Below are positions 1-10,450 of a stretch of 64,000 bases of DNA, one piece after another. The position numbers and the translations under genes are program-made. Position 1 is the stretch's first letter. Each line of letters starts with the position of its first letter. The stretch spans positions 629,501 through 693,500 of the forward strand of contig JACVTC010000062.1 of the NCBI GenBank assembly GCA_016946835.1, read 5' to 3'. This DNA comes from Neocallimastix lanati (nom. inval.) (taxonomy: Eukaryota; Neocallimastigomycota; Neocallimastigomycetes; Neocallimastigales; Neocallimastigaceae). A model generated the notes under the pieces. The model was given only the letters and a program-made list of their open reading frames with translations, was not told where the DNA came from and searched no databases.

Positions 1-147
1 TTTAATAATAGAATCTGCACAGGAATATTTTGAGCTGTTTAATATTTCTTTACAATATTCTAATGGAAATTTTTTTTCTTTAATAAATGTTTGTATTTTT
101 TCAAAATCATTACTATCAATAAGCTTTTTTATATCAGATTTGTCCAT
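1..147 (-). CDS. Partial N-terminus of a hypothetical, probably ankyrin-family protein
   Basis: An open frame starts with ATG at 147-145 on the minus strand and runs 49 codons without a stop to the window edge, so the rest of the gene lies outside. It begins MDKSDIKKLIDSNDFEKIQT and continues with a short helical, Lys/Glu-rich stretch. The pattern (I-K-x-L-I-x-x-N-D-F-x-x-I-x-x-F-I) resembles the start of the two complete ankyrin genes in this window (E-I-I-x-I-I-x-R-N-x-x-x-E-L-K-x-Y-I). Non-repetitive, coding-like base usage stops sharply at the ATG and gives way to A/T runs. No full ankyrin repeat is present in the visible part, so the family call is inference. Confidence 0.55.
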   Translation of the reverse strand, partial: MDKSDIKKLIDSNDFEKIQTFIKEKKFPLEYCKEILNSSKYSCADSIIK

Positions 148-880
148 TTTTTATATAAAATAATTTATTTTCATAAAATAGAAATTTTATTTAATAAAAC
201 TAAATTTCAATTTTATAATGTCTAAACAATTATGTCCAAATTTTAAATAAAAATAAAAAAAAAAAAAAAAAAAAAGTATAAAAATATAAATATATATTTT
301 TTAATAATTAATATATTATTAATATATTAATTTATTATATAATAATATATATTAATAAAAATAAAATTAAACCAAATATTATTAATATACAATTAAACCA
401 ATATTATTAATATAAAATTAAACCAATATTGTTACAAAATATATTCTCATTTATTTTTTATTTCTTTAAAATAATACTTCATTAAGTAGCATGTACCTTA
501 TTTTTATTTATTTATTATTATTATTATTATTTTTATTATTATTATTATTATTTTTTTTTTAATATAGAAAGAAAATTAGTATAAAACCTATTTAACTCTG
601 GAACACTATTTCTTTTATATATCTAAATTTTTGTATTACATAAAATGTACAGTCGACAAATATATCTTAATTATAATTGTTCAAATATTGTTTTATTTGG
701 AATGGGAATTGAAAAATTATTAAATAAAGATTTTTAAATTTCATAAGATCTTTACCTCTTTTTGTTTTAAAATATTCTTATTCATTAAGTTGTTATGCCA
801 GGATTTAATTGTTTATTGATAATTTTTATTATTTGAGATCTAAATATACTATATTCAGTATATATATAACCCATATTTCT
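148..880. other. A+T-rich intergenic sequence
   Basis: No coding frame is supported. The stretch holds poly-A (about 256-274), TA-rich palindromes, three close copies of a short phrase around 'aaaccaatatt' near 370-430, and ATT/TTA microsatellite at about 505-560. Confidence 0.6.
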
Positions 881-1177
881 TGAGAAACTTTTTTAAATAT
901 TCACTTAGGTTTTATATTTAATATTAGAATATTATATTTATTTTATTAATAGTATATATATTTATTATTTGGTAATTACTAAGTACAAAAAAAAGTGAAA
1001 TTACATTGTTTTTGTAGTAATTGTGGCTTATATATATAATAATAATGAATGTATTAAGCAAAAGTTTGATATATACTTTAAATATTATAATTTATATTAA
1101 ATAAAATTATTTTAACAATAAAATAATTTAAATTTATAATGAAATTTGTTAAACTTTTATTTCATTGTATTCTAACA
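881..1177 (-). repeat. 3' LTR of the collapsed copia element
   Basis: Aligns over its length with 1625-1897, sharing blocks such as 'aaagtgaaattaca', 'attgtggctta' and the terminal 'ttcattgtattctaaca'. It lies beside the polypurine-like tract, so it is the downstream LTR. Confidence 0.7.
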
Positions 1178-1624
1178 TTCTCCTATCAAACTTATTGTTT
1201 GACTTCTTTCAGTGGAATTTTGCATCTAAGGCAATTATTAATTTTATACTATCAATACCAAGAGTTGGTGAGAATGTTAATTCATAGTCAATACCTCTAA
1301 TTTGCCTAAAGTCCTTTGCAACTGGATGTGTTTTAAACTTTATAATATTGTTATGGCTGTTACTGATAGTAAGTAAAGTTTTGCCGTTTTTTTTTTTTTT
1401 TTTTTTTTTTTTTATATCTTTTGCAAATTTTTATCTGTAGCATTTAAGATTTCTATTTCGGCGACATAAACCTTTTCGAGGTTCTTTTCTAGGTCTTCTT
1501 TCTTCCGGATACTTTAAAAAAAAAGTCTTCCTTTCCAGATTTTATCGTTGGATTCCATTGGGTTTGTCTTCTTTAGGGAAAAGAAAAAAATGTTGTTCAT
1601 TGTTGCGCAGTAATAGAATCAAAT

Positions 1625-1897
1625 TGAGACTCTTAATCTAATATTAAAAAGTTATATTTGACTTTATTTTATTAATAATATTTATATTTATTCTTAGATA
1701 ATTACAAAAAAAAAAAAAATAAAGTGAAATTACAATTGCTTTTATAGTTATTGTGGCTTACATATATAAATATAAAATGTATTAAACAATGAAATTTGAT
1801 ATACTTCAAATATACAATTTATATTAAATTTATTTTAACTATGAAAAATTTTATATTTATGAAATTTATTATATTTTAATTTCATTGTATTCTAACA
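1625..1897 (-). repeat. 5' LTR of the collapsed copia element
   Basis: Partner of 881-1177. Its inner edge 'tgagactcttaat' on the plus strand is also found at 37246 at the inner edge of the LTR of the copia element near 35-37 kb, which suggests related elements. Confidence 0.7.
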
Positions 1898-2149
1898 ATA
1901 TTAAGAATTAAAATTATTTACTGATATGTTATATAGACGTGGCGTCACGAAATGGAAAACTCCCTATTATTTCTCTTATAATATTAATTATTTTTAATGT
2001 ATAAAAATTGATGTAATATTATAGTTAATGTAATACAATTATGTATTACATTAATGATATTGATATTAATTTTTATTATTATTATTATTATTAATATTTT
2101 TTTTTTTCATAAGAATTTTTAATTAAATTTTTTATCAGATGATATATAG

Positions 2150-2440
2150 AATATTATATTTCCTATAATTGTATTACTAAATTTATTAAATATATAATTA
2201 GTTCTTTATTACTTGAATCAAGGACATATTGATATATATATATATTTTTTTTTGTCTTTTATAAATTATAATAGTTAACTTTATATCCATTAATAATAAA
2301 CAACTTTATGATATATAAATATTTTTCTTAGCATATATTAACAGTATATTAATATATCAACTTCAGTATCATTTAATTTATTTAATAATTATATTTTCAG
2401 ATATATATTCTTTTAATTCCTCTTGATCATTATTATTTTT
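2150..2440 (-). pseudogene. Decayed fragment of an ankyrin-family gene
   Basis: Reading the minus strand and allowing frame jumps gives pieces matching the family's N-terminal module: N-D-Q-E-E-L-K-E-Y-I near 2405-2432, then K-L-N-D-T-E-V-D-I-L-I, then a Y-A-K-K-N-I stretch, and near 2200 S-S-N-K-E-L-I-I-Y-L-I. The same region of the intact gene at 3206-5293 reads E-E-L-K-E-Y-I and L-N-N-H-E-F-D-I-L-A. At DNA level 'atatattcttttaattcctctt' (2403-2424) nearly equals 5200-5221. Stops, frameshifts and T-rich expansions have replaced the rest. Confidence 0.6.
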
Positions 2441-2992
2441 TTTTATTTTTTTTTTATTTTATTTTTATTTTATTTTATTTTTATTTTATTTTATTTTTAT
2501 TTTATTTTATTTTATTTTATTATATTTTATTTTATTATTACTATTATTATAATTATTATTTTAATGCGATTATTTCTTGGTTTTATTCTAAATTATTTTC
2601 ATCATCTATGTTCACTATTTAAAAAGCAAAAAATAAATAATTGTAAAAACAATATAAAATAAAATTGAATAAGTATATTCTATTTTATTTTTTTTTTATT
2701 TTTTTTTTATTTTTTTTTTATTTTCTTATTTTTATTTTTTTATCTTTATTTTATTTTTAATACATTTTAATATATTTTTAATACGTTATAATACATTCAA
2801 TACATTTTTAATACGTTATAATACATTTTTAATTTTATTTTTAATTTTATTTTTATTTCATTTTTATTTCATTTTTATTTCATTTATTATAATTATTATT
2901 ATTTTTATTATTATTTTTATTAATTTTATTATTTTATTTTATTGTATTTCATTTTTATTTTATTTTTATTTTTATTTTTATTTTTATTTTTG

Positions 2993-3044
<52 letters not shown>

Positions 3045-3205
3045 ATTAGTATTTAATAAATTTTAAATATAGAATTTCTATAAAAATTATTTATATATAA
3101 AAATTATAAATTTATTAATAATTATATATATATATATATATTTAATTGTATTTCTAATATTCCAATTAAAGAAAAATTTTTTTAAATTTAAAAATTTTAA
3201 ATTTA
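2440..3205. repeat. T-rich low-complexity block
   Basis: Imperfect TTTTA/TTTTTA arrays (2440-2760, 2930-2995), three near-repeats of a 'taatacgttataatacatt'-like unit (2757-2835) and a TTA microsatellite at about 2996-3045. An apparent 79-codon frame here is only translated repeat. Confidence 0.7.
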
Positions 3206-5293
3206 TTAATAATTATTTATATTTGATATAATCTTATTTCTTATTTCCAAATTGAAGGGATGATCTTTTAAATGTTCATTACATAAATCTTTAATACTTT
3301 TTCCTTCCTTATTTTTATTTTTGTAATTAATTCCATCACATTTTATTAAATAATTGATTATTCTTATTTTACAATTAATAATGGCGTTTGCCAAAGGTGA
3401 ATTACCTTCACTATCTTTTATATTGATATTTAAATAACAATCCAATAAAATTCTTAAAACTTCCAAGTTATCATAATATATTAAATCATGTACCATATCA
3501 CCCGTAACTTCAGCATTACATTTCATTAAATACTTAATTATTTCAGAATTCTTTGAATCAATGGCATATTTTGATATATATTTCTTTGAAATACAATTAT
3601 AATAATTAACATCTGCTCCGTTGGTAATAAGCATCTTTACGATGCTTAAATATTCTTTTTGAATAGCATATATTAATGGTGTATTTTCTTCGTTATCAGT
3701 ATAATTTACATTAGATCCTTTTAAAATTAATATTTTTACAAGTTTTTCTTTTTCTGTTTTACTAAATTTCTTTCTTTTAATAACTGCAGTTAAAGGAATA
3801 TTTCCGTGAATATCTGGCGCATTTAAATTAATATTATTTGGATCATTTTCTAGTATTGTCAACAGAGTTTTATATCCTTTAGAAACGGCAACATCAAGGG
3901 GAGATTTTTCATAATTGTTTTTCTTATTAGCATCTATTTTATTTTGAATTAAATATTTAATTGTGTTTATATCATTATTTTTAAGAGCATAATATAAAAT
4001 ATTATTTCCTTTGGAATCCCTCTTATTAATATCTAAATAGCGAACTAAATATTTAAAAATTGATTTATTATTCAATTTATAAGATAAAGTTAATGGAGTA
4101 TTACCATTTATATCTGTTACATTCATATCAATTCCATTTCTATCACTATGTTCCATTAATAACACAACAATATTAATTGCATTTTGATGAATAGCTTTTA
4201 TTAATGGGTAATCTCCGTTAGTGTCCTTTTTATTACATTTAGCACCATTATTTAATAGATACTCAACAAATACCTCATTATTTTCAGATATTGCTAATGA
4301 TAATAATGTAATATCACTACTTTTTTTACTTTTCTTATTACAATTAATATCAAAATTGACTAATAAATATTTAAATATTTCTTCATTTCCAGTACAACCT
4401 GCATTAAATATTGGATATTTACCATTTATATCTTTTGAATTAAGATCTATACTTTCCTTATTATTTTCAATTAAATATTTTATAGAATTTAAATCTTCTA
4501 ATCTTATTAAAATATTTAATAATAAATTAAAATAATGTGAATAATTTTTTGAAGAATCATTACATTTTGGTTTTGGTAATTCATTTAATGAAGAATCAAT
4601 TAATAATTTAATAATATCCGATTCATTTTTTGCTTTAATAAAATATTCTTCAAAATTATAAATTTTATAATTTAATTTTTTAGAGTTTAATACTTCTTTA
4701 ACAAATTGACGATCCTTCATTTCTATTGCTTTGGTTAATATATCGTATATATCAAGTTCACATAAAATGGTTTTTCTCTTATCATTATCATTTTCGAATA
4801 ATATTTTAATAGCTTCATAATTACAATTTGAATTTGCTTGTTCATACATTTTATCACTAATTTTTATCTTACTTTTTTCTTTTAATATGATATTGTTTAA
4901 TTGAGCAATTGATAATGTTTTTTTCTGACGATATATTTGGAGAAGGTACATAATAAAATCATTATTAAATATAAAATGTTCAAAAATGAGATTTAAGATG
5001 CCATATTTATAATTATTAATTAAATAAATAATTGAATCATTAATAATATTCGTATTAATGCCATTATTTAAGGTACTATATTTTGCCTCTTTTAAAATAT
5101 ATTTAATTATTTCAATAGAAGCATTATTTTTAATAGCACAAGCTAGAATATCAAATTCATGATTATTTAATTCATTTAATAATATTTCTTTTTTAAATAT
5201 ATATTCTTTCAATTCCTCTTTATTGTTCCTTTGTATTATTTCAATGATTTTATTTCTATCTATATATAAATCATCATAGTGAATATGAACCAT
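3206..5293 (-). CDS. Ankyrin-repeat protein, 695 aa, single exon
   Basis: Uninterrupted 695-codon frame. The start is the only N-terminal ATG (5293), followed by a helical module (E-I-I-Q-R-N-N-K-E-E-L-K-E-Y-I, about residues 17-31) also present in the second large ankyrin gene of this window. From about residue 285 the protein is a run of roughly ten ankyrin repeats with the G-N-T-P-L / A-I-x-x-x-x-x-x-I-V-x-x-L-I-x-x-G-A-D-V-N pattern, for example N-E-E-N-T-P-L-I-Y-A-I near residue 530. The middle (about 130-230) is a less regular helical segment shared with its paralog. No signal peptide, membrane span or catalytic domain is visible, so an intracellular protein-binding scaffold is the likely role; the partner is unknown. 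A decayed relative lies just downstream (2150-2440), consistent with local family turnover. Confidence 0.9.
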   Translation of the reverse strand: MVHIHYDDLYIDRNKIIEIIQRNNKEELKEYIFKKEILLNELNNHEFDILACAIKNNASIEIIKYILKEAKYSTLNNGINTNIINDSIIYLINNYKYGILNLIFEHFIFNNDFIMYLLQIYRQKKTLSIAQLNNIILKEKSKIKISDKMYEQANSNCNYEAIKILFENDNDKRKTILCELDIYDILTKAIEMKDRQFVKEVLNSKKLNYKIYNFEEYFIKAKNESDIIKLLIDSSLNELPKPKCNDSSKNYSHYFNLLLNILIRLEDLNSIKYLIENNKESIDLNSKDINGKYPIFNAGCTGNEEIFKYLLVNFDINCNKKSKKSSDITLLSLAISENNEVFVEYLLNNGAKCNKKDTNGDYPLIKAIHQNAINIVVLLMEHSDRNGIDMNVTDINGNTPLTLSYKLNNKSIFKYLVRYLDINKRDSKGNNILYYALKNNDINTIKYLIQNKIDANKKNNYEKSPLDVAVSKGYKTLLTILENDPNNINLNAPDIHGNIPLTAVIKRKKFSKTEKEKLVKILILKGSNVNYTDNEENTPLIYAIQKEYLSIVKMLITNGADVNYYNCISKKYISKYAIDSKNSEIIKYLMKCNAEVTGDMVHDLIYYDNLEVLRILLDCYLNINIKDSEGNSPLANAIINCKIRIINYLIKCDGINYKNKNKEGKSIKDLCNEHLKDHPFNLEIRNKIISNINNY

Positions 5294-6717
5294 CGTTTAG
5301 GATATCAATATTTTGATTTTTTTTCAAAGTGTTTACATTAATATTATATTATAAACAATAAATATTAATAATAATAAAAATAATAATAATCAAAAAAAAT
5401 AATAATAATAATCAAAAAAAAAAAAAAAAAAAAATTTTAAAGAATAACGATTATCTTATTAAAATTTTTATAATATTTAATTTTTATTGGCTAATCGTAA
5501 TATTACATTATTTAATATAAATTAATTTATTTTTTTTTTTGTGTTATGTTTAATATTTAATTTAGAGAATTAAAATTAAAAAATATTTTTTAAAGTTTAT
5601 ATATATATTTATATATATATATATATTTTATTTTTTTATTAATAAAAAATAAATATATTTTAAATATATTTTATTGGTGGACATATAATGGACCAAAATG
5701 TTTATGAATAATCATTATATTAAAACATATTAAAAAAAAATTTTTTTTTATATAGTTTTGTTTTAATATATGTAAGGTCCAATTTTTTTTTTTTTTATGA
5801 TAAAAAACAATGATATTATTATTGATTTAACCCTTGGTTTGAGGAAGTTGTTGGGATTAATTTACTAAATTTATTAAAGTATTATTTATTTATTTAATAA
5901 TATTATTATTATAATTATAATTACAAATATATATTAAAGTAAAAATAATTAAACTTGATAATACATTTAAAACTATCTAACACACTTCTCTTAATTCAGA
6001 GAAATGTTTTATTTTTATGTTATTTAGTTATTATTAACTATTTAATTAGTTGTTCTTGTGATTAAAATAAACTATTTAACAAGTATTATAAATATTAATC
6101 ATTATTATTTATGGAAATATTTAATAACTCTATTAAGATTAATATAAAATAATGAATAATGGATTTTTATTATTATTATTATTATTATTAAAGGAAATAT
6201 TTAATAACTATATAAAGATAAAAAAAAAAAAAAAAAAAAAAAAAAAAGAATATAAATAAAACATTAGTTTATATTATAAATTTTTATTATTTATTATTTT
6301 ATTAATTAAAATTATAATTAATATATAGAAATTAAGCTACTTAAATAAAGAACATTATAAAATCATAATATTTAAACATTAATTTATGTTTGAGTAATAA
6401 AAATAATTTTATATTAAGGTTTGAATATTTCATTTTATATCATTATTGAATTTTTTTTATTATAATAATCATTTAATATAATAATAATTATAATAATATT
6501 ATAATTAAATGCTTATTAATAATATTATAAGTTTTTAATAAAACTTATAATATTTTATTGTATTGATAGAAGCATTACCTGATTCTATATATATATATAT
6601 ATATAAATTGATGTAGACTTTTCTTTTCACTATAAATCATTTTATTATGGTTAAATTAATAATTTATTTATTTTTATGTAATAATTAAAGTTTTTATATT
6701 TATTGTATATCATAATC

Positions 6718-6748
<31 letters not shown>

Positions 6749-6779
6749 TATTAATCCATAACTGGGTTGTTATATAGAT

Positions 6780-6814
<35 letters not shown>

Positions 6815-6832
6815 TAATATAGAATAAAAAAA
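5294..6832. other. A+T-rich intergenic sequence upstream of the ankyrin gene
   Basis: Holds poly-A runs (about 5415-5433, 6220-6247, 6720-6745), ATT/AAT microsatellites (6165-6190, 6781-6815) and an imperfect inverted pair around 5674-5786 (arms resembling attgg...acata and tatatgtaaggtccaat). No coding evidence. Confidence 0.55.
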
Positions 6833-6970
6833 TATAGTTATATTATTAAAAACGACCAGTACACATAAAAGTCTGGTATATCATAAATGATGTCATATGT
6901 ATTTATTCATGATATGACTTTTGATATGCGGGACTTTTATGTGCTACTAATTTTTAATAGTATCGTTATA
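6833..6970. mobile_element. MITE-like element with about 60-bp terminal inverted repeats
   Basis: The left arm (about 6833-6900, containing 'attattaaaaacgaccagta' and 'cacataaaagtc') is matched in reverse complement by the right arm (about 6905-6970, containing 'gacttttatgtgctacta' and 'tttttaatagtat'). The element is about 140 bp, has no coding capacity, and a second partial copy of the right arm occurs at 7512-7556. Size, inverted ends and repetition fit a MITE; no transposase family can be named and no target-site duplication was confirmed. Confidence 0.6.
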
Positions 6971-7129
6971 TTTAATTAACCTTTATTAATATATTTTAAT
7001 TTAAAAACCCAATTAACCAAGGGTCTTTTCTAAACTACAATAAAGAAGAGTAGTTATTAAGAAATCTTTATAATAATTTAATTATTAATAATAAATATAC
7101 ATTTAAAATATATTATATCGGAGTATAGT

Positions 7130-7513
7130 ATAATATATAATAAATATGAATATAATAAATAATATCAACTATATATATTTAATTATAATTAAAATAACTA
7201 AAACTATTTTATTATATTATAATATACAGAAGTATCATGTATTTTTAATATAAACTTTAAAATAAATATGAATAGTTAAGTTATATATATAATAATATTC
7301 TTATTATATATATTTAGAAGAAATTAACTATTTAATTTAATATATTTAATATATTTCATATTATAATGAATAATATATATATGAATATTGAATAATATAT
7401 GAATAAGAAATTATTTCAAATATTATTATTGACAAAAGAGATATAAATTTAATATTTAATAATTATTATTAAATATACAAATATGTTGCTACACATATTT
7501 GTTTTATATCACT
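7130..7513. repeat. Direct repeat, copy 1
   Basis: Shares long near-identical blocks in the same order with 7880-8225: 'aataatatcaactatatata', 'aatataaactttaaaataaa', 'gaatattgaataatatatga', 'ataagaaattatttcaaata' and 'acaaatatgttg'. The two copies are about 370 bp apart and may be LTRs of a lost or collapsed element. Confidence 0.6.
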
Positions 7514-7556
7514 TTTATGTGCTATATATTTTTAATAGTATAATTATATTATATCA
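7512..7556. repeat. Partial copy of the MITE right arm
   Basis: 'acttttatgtgcta' followed by 'tatttttaatagtat' repeats the right arm of the inverted-repeat element at 6905-6970. The left arm is missing here. Confidence 0.55.
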
Positions 7557-7604
7557 ATATTAATATCATTTCCTATAATTATTATTATTATATATATATT
7601 TTTT

Positions 7605-7770
7605 TTTAAAGACTGAAGACTTATGTCTCCCACATATATTAATATGGGTGTATGTTTAACTGCCATACCGGTACGGCGTCGACGCTCGCCTCTACCCCCA
7701 TAAGCAAAGAAACTCCAGTACAGAAGCACTCTATACGATCCTCAAGGGAAAGCAGAGTTTCCTAAAATTA
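7605..7770. other. GC-richer island of unknown nature
   Basis: About 160 bp with many CG dinucleotides (for example 'ccggtacggcgtcgacgctc' near 7667-7686) inside very A+T-rich DNA. It contains two small palindromes ('agacttatgtct' at about 7613 and 'catatattaatatg' nearby) and a 7-bp inverted pair (GAAACTC at about 7710-7716, GAGTTTC at about 7756-7762). Its first about 50 bp recur at 11334-11380. A 61-codon minus-strand frame covers it but is not recognisable. It could be the end of a short mobile element; not identified. Confidence 0.35.
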
Positions 7771-7879
7771 TAACCAAGTTAACTTTTCTATATTAAATAA
7801 AATATCAAGAAAGGTTTATTATTAGGATTATTTACATATAAAAATTATAAGATGAATAATATAAATAGATATAATATAT

Positions 7880-8225
7880 ATAAGAATATAATATATTATA
7901 AATATTTATTAGAATAAATAATATCAACTATATATATTTAATTGTAATTAAAGCTACCTACAATTATTTCACTATATTATAATATATAGAAAAAATTATT
8001 TTTAATATAAACTTTAAAATAAATAAAGAATATTTAAGCTATATATAATAATATTTTTATTATATTATATTGACTATTTAATTTAATATATATGAATATT
8101 GAATAATATATGAATAAGAAATTATTTCAAATATTATTATTGACGAAAGAAATAAAAAATTAATATTAAATAATTATTATTAAACATACAAATATGTTGA
8201 CGTTGACATATTTGTTTTATATGTA
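7880..8225. repeat. Direct repeat, copy 2
   Basis: Partner of 7130-7513 with the same block order, ending near 'aaatatgttgacgttgacat'. It ends about 290 bp before the first gag-like codons of the copia relic at 8515, so it could be that element's 5' LTR; this is inference. Confidence 0.5.
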
Positions 8226-8369
8226 TTATATCATTTATAATTTATTTGATGCATCAATGTAAAGAAATGTTTTATTTTTTTAAAAAAAAAAAAGTACTTT
8301 TTTAAACTTAAATAAATAAAGCACTAATAATAATTATTAATACAAAAACAATATTAAATATGTTATTTT

Positions 8370-9515
8370 TTTGTCTTCTTGTTTTACTACCGATAATAGA
8401 TTATGAGTCACAGGAAGAAACAGATAGAGACAAAAATGTCATAAATTAAATTTTTAATAAAAATTTTTATATTTATCAATTAATTAAAAAATTTTTTATT
8501 TTTTTCATGAGCGAAAATAATAATGATATAATACTTATAGCACGGATAATTACGCATTATTATGATTCAATTATCTGTTGTATGAACTATGAAAGGAGGA
8601 TTTATTAAAATACATTAAAAACAATGTATTAAATAATGTGGATATTGATAATCTATCAGATGATAAGAAGGCACATTTCAAACAAGAGGTAAAAGTTGTA
8701 TCTAAATAAGAAAAAAAATTTTTTTGAATTAATTTGAGTAAATAATACAATTTATATTTTTGAAGGTTATGGAGAGTTTATTTCTACATAAATAATCATA
8801 AAATTATTTTTTTAAAAACGCCTTTTATACTTAAAAGATGTTTCCAAAAATATAATTAGTGGTATTGAATTAGCTAAATTAGAGATTAAGACTTTAACTG
8901 AATTAATTAAAAACGATACAGTTAGAATTACCTTGCAGAATAATTTAAATGAAGCTATAGGTTCGTTTTTATCAAATAATTGCAAAGAAATATTGATTAC
9001 AGCAATTCATGATGATTCAATAAAAGCAAATATATATATATATATATAAACAATATAATGGCAATAAATATATTAAATAATGAAAGTAAATAATTATGAC
9101 ATCGAGGATTAGGTCATTATTATTTAGAAAACTTTAAATGAATATAATGAATATTTAGGTGTTCAAAATATTAAAAGAATAAGAATGTATTGACTATAAA
9201 AATTGCAAAATTAAAACAATCTCCACCAAACAAGGAAACACCAAAAGCAACTGATATTTTTAGAGGTAATAGATATAGACATTATTGGACCAATTAATGA
9301 TTCAGTTACTGGAAAAAAAAAAAGATTTATATTAATAGTAATTGACGAGAAATCCAATAAAAGGTAAGATTTTTTTTTAATGAAAAGTGAATTAGAAACA
9401 ATTGATTTACTTTATGATTTTATCGTATATTTAAATAACATTTATAATGATAAAAAAGGTCAAAAAATTTCACTTTCACTTAATTCAAAGAATAATTTTT
9501 TCCTTGGATTTAGTG

Positions 9516-9547
<32 letters not shown>

Positions 9548-10450
9548 AACTCATATACTATTATGGATTATGAGGACTACAAAAAAAAAAAAAAAAAAAA
9601 AAAAATTCATAATATTAGAGAAATTATCTGTAAAGAAAAATGATCCTCCAAAACTTTTTCTCTTTAATTCAGTCGGAGATGAAAAAAGGGGTATCCTTCC
9701 TTCCTAAATTTTGATTTCAATTTTATCAATTTTAAATAAAGATAAAAAGTGGTACTATTCTTCAATTTTCATGGTCAAAATGTCCATGATAATATGGATT
9801 TAAATTCAAGAATAAATGAAAATAAAAATAATTTTTGAGAAAGAAAATTTCAGTGGCAAAAATAAACACTGAATTTAGTGCCATAAATAATCATAAACTA
9901 GACAACAAAGATACAGAAAAAGAAAGTTAAAATAATGAAGTAAATTGAAGTGAAAATAATACAAGTAAAAATAGTAATACTGAAGAAATCCAAAAAAAAA
10001 AAACAAAAAATAATGACATTATTTTATTTTTTCTGATGAAAAATTTTTTTTAATAATAAAAATTTTTAAAAATTTGATGAAAAATCTGAAAAATGTAAAT
10101 AATGATGAAAATAATTTAAGTCCTGAAAAAAAAAAAAAAATTTTTTTTTTACTGAAAACTCTGATCCATATGAAAATAAAAATATTTCTGGTCATGATGA
10201 TAATTATTCCAAAAATAGAAATAGCATTATAAATAATCAAGAAAATAATTTTTTTTTTTTTTTTTTTAGACAATAATAAGAAAAATTAAGATGAATTAAG
10301 CGATAAGGAATATACAGTTAATATACTACAACAAAATGAATACTAATCCGATAGGCCATATGAATGGTGACTTACCGGATTTTTGTTATTATTGAAAAAA
10401 TCTCATATGTAAATTTATGATAACTCAAGAATATAATTTATTTGTATAGA
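8370..10450 (+). mobile_element. Decayed Ty1/copia polyprotein: gag and integrase relic
   Basis: Translating the plus strand with frame jumps gives the copia order. A gag-like start is at 8508 (M-S-E-N-N-N-D-I-I). A helical segment follows at 8860-9030 (A-K-L-E-I-K-T-L-T-E-L-I-K-N-D). The pre-integrase zinc-finger remnant R-G-L-G-H-Y-Y-L-E-N is at 9094-9123. The integrase core has D-I-D-I-I-G-P-I at about 9272-9296, then R-F-I-L-I-V-I-D-E-K-S-N-K-R and F-F-L-M-K-S-E-L-E-T-I-D-L-L-Y at 9370-9415. Poly-A insertions (9520-9545, 9580-9604), poly-T insertions and stops break the frame. The acidic Asn/Glu-rich stretch 9760-10270 matches the linker usually found between integrase and reverse transcriptase. 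Not functional. Confidence 0.7.

Larger units (their letters stand above)
881..1897 (-). mobile_element. Collapsed Ty1/copia-type LTR retrotransposon
   Basis: Two related LTR copies lie at about 881-1177 and 1625-1897 and flank only about 450 bp of internal DNA. Both end on the plus strand in 'tgtattctaaca', so in element (minus) orientation the LTR starts TGTTAGAATAC. Next to the 3' LTR the internal sequence is purine-rich in element sense (GATAGGAGAA, 1178-1190), the expected position of a polypurine tract. Just inside the 5' LTR the element strand has an ATG followed by E-S-N-D-K-I-W-K-G-R near 1545-1556, reminiscent of a copia gag start, broken by a stop after an oligo-A/T stretch. Most of gag and all of pol are gone. 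Outer boundaries are approximate because the LTRs have diverged and no clear target-site duplication could be read. Confidence 0.7.

Noticed and set aside
2423-2662. 79-codon plus-strand frame rich in Phe/Ile
   Set aside because: It translates TTTTA/ATT repeats; the C-terminal 30 residues have no independent support.
4221-4535. 104-codon plus-strand frame
   Set aside because: Antisense to the ankyrin gene at 3206-5293.
7544-7729. 61-codon minus-strand frame with G-G-R-G-E-R-R-R-R
   Set aside because: Runs from a GC-rich island into an A/T repeat; no recognisable motif, and the shared 50-bp repeat points to element DNA.
9380-9707. Two overlapping plus-strand frames of about 86 codons
   Set aside because: They are pieces of the copia integrase relic joined by poly-Lys from poly-A runs, not a gene.
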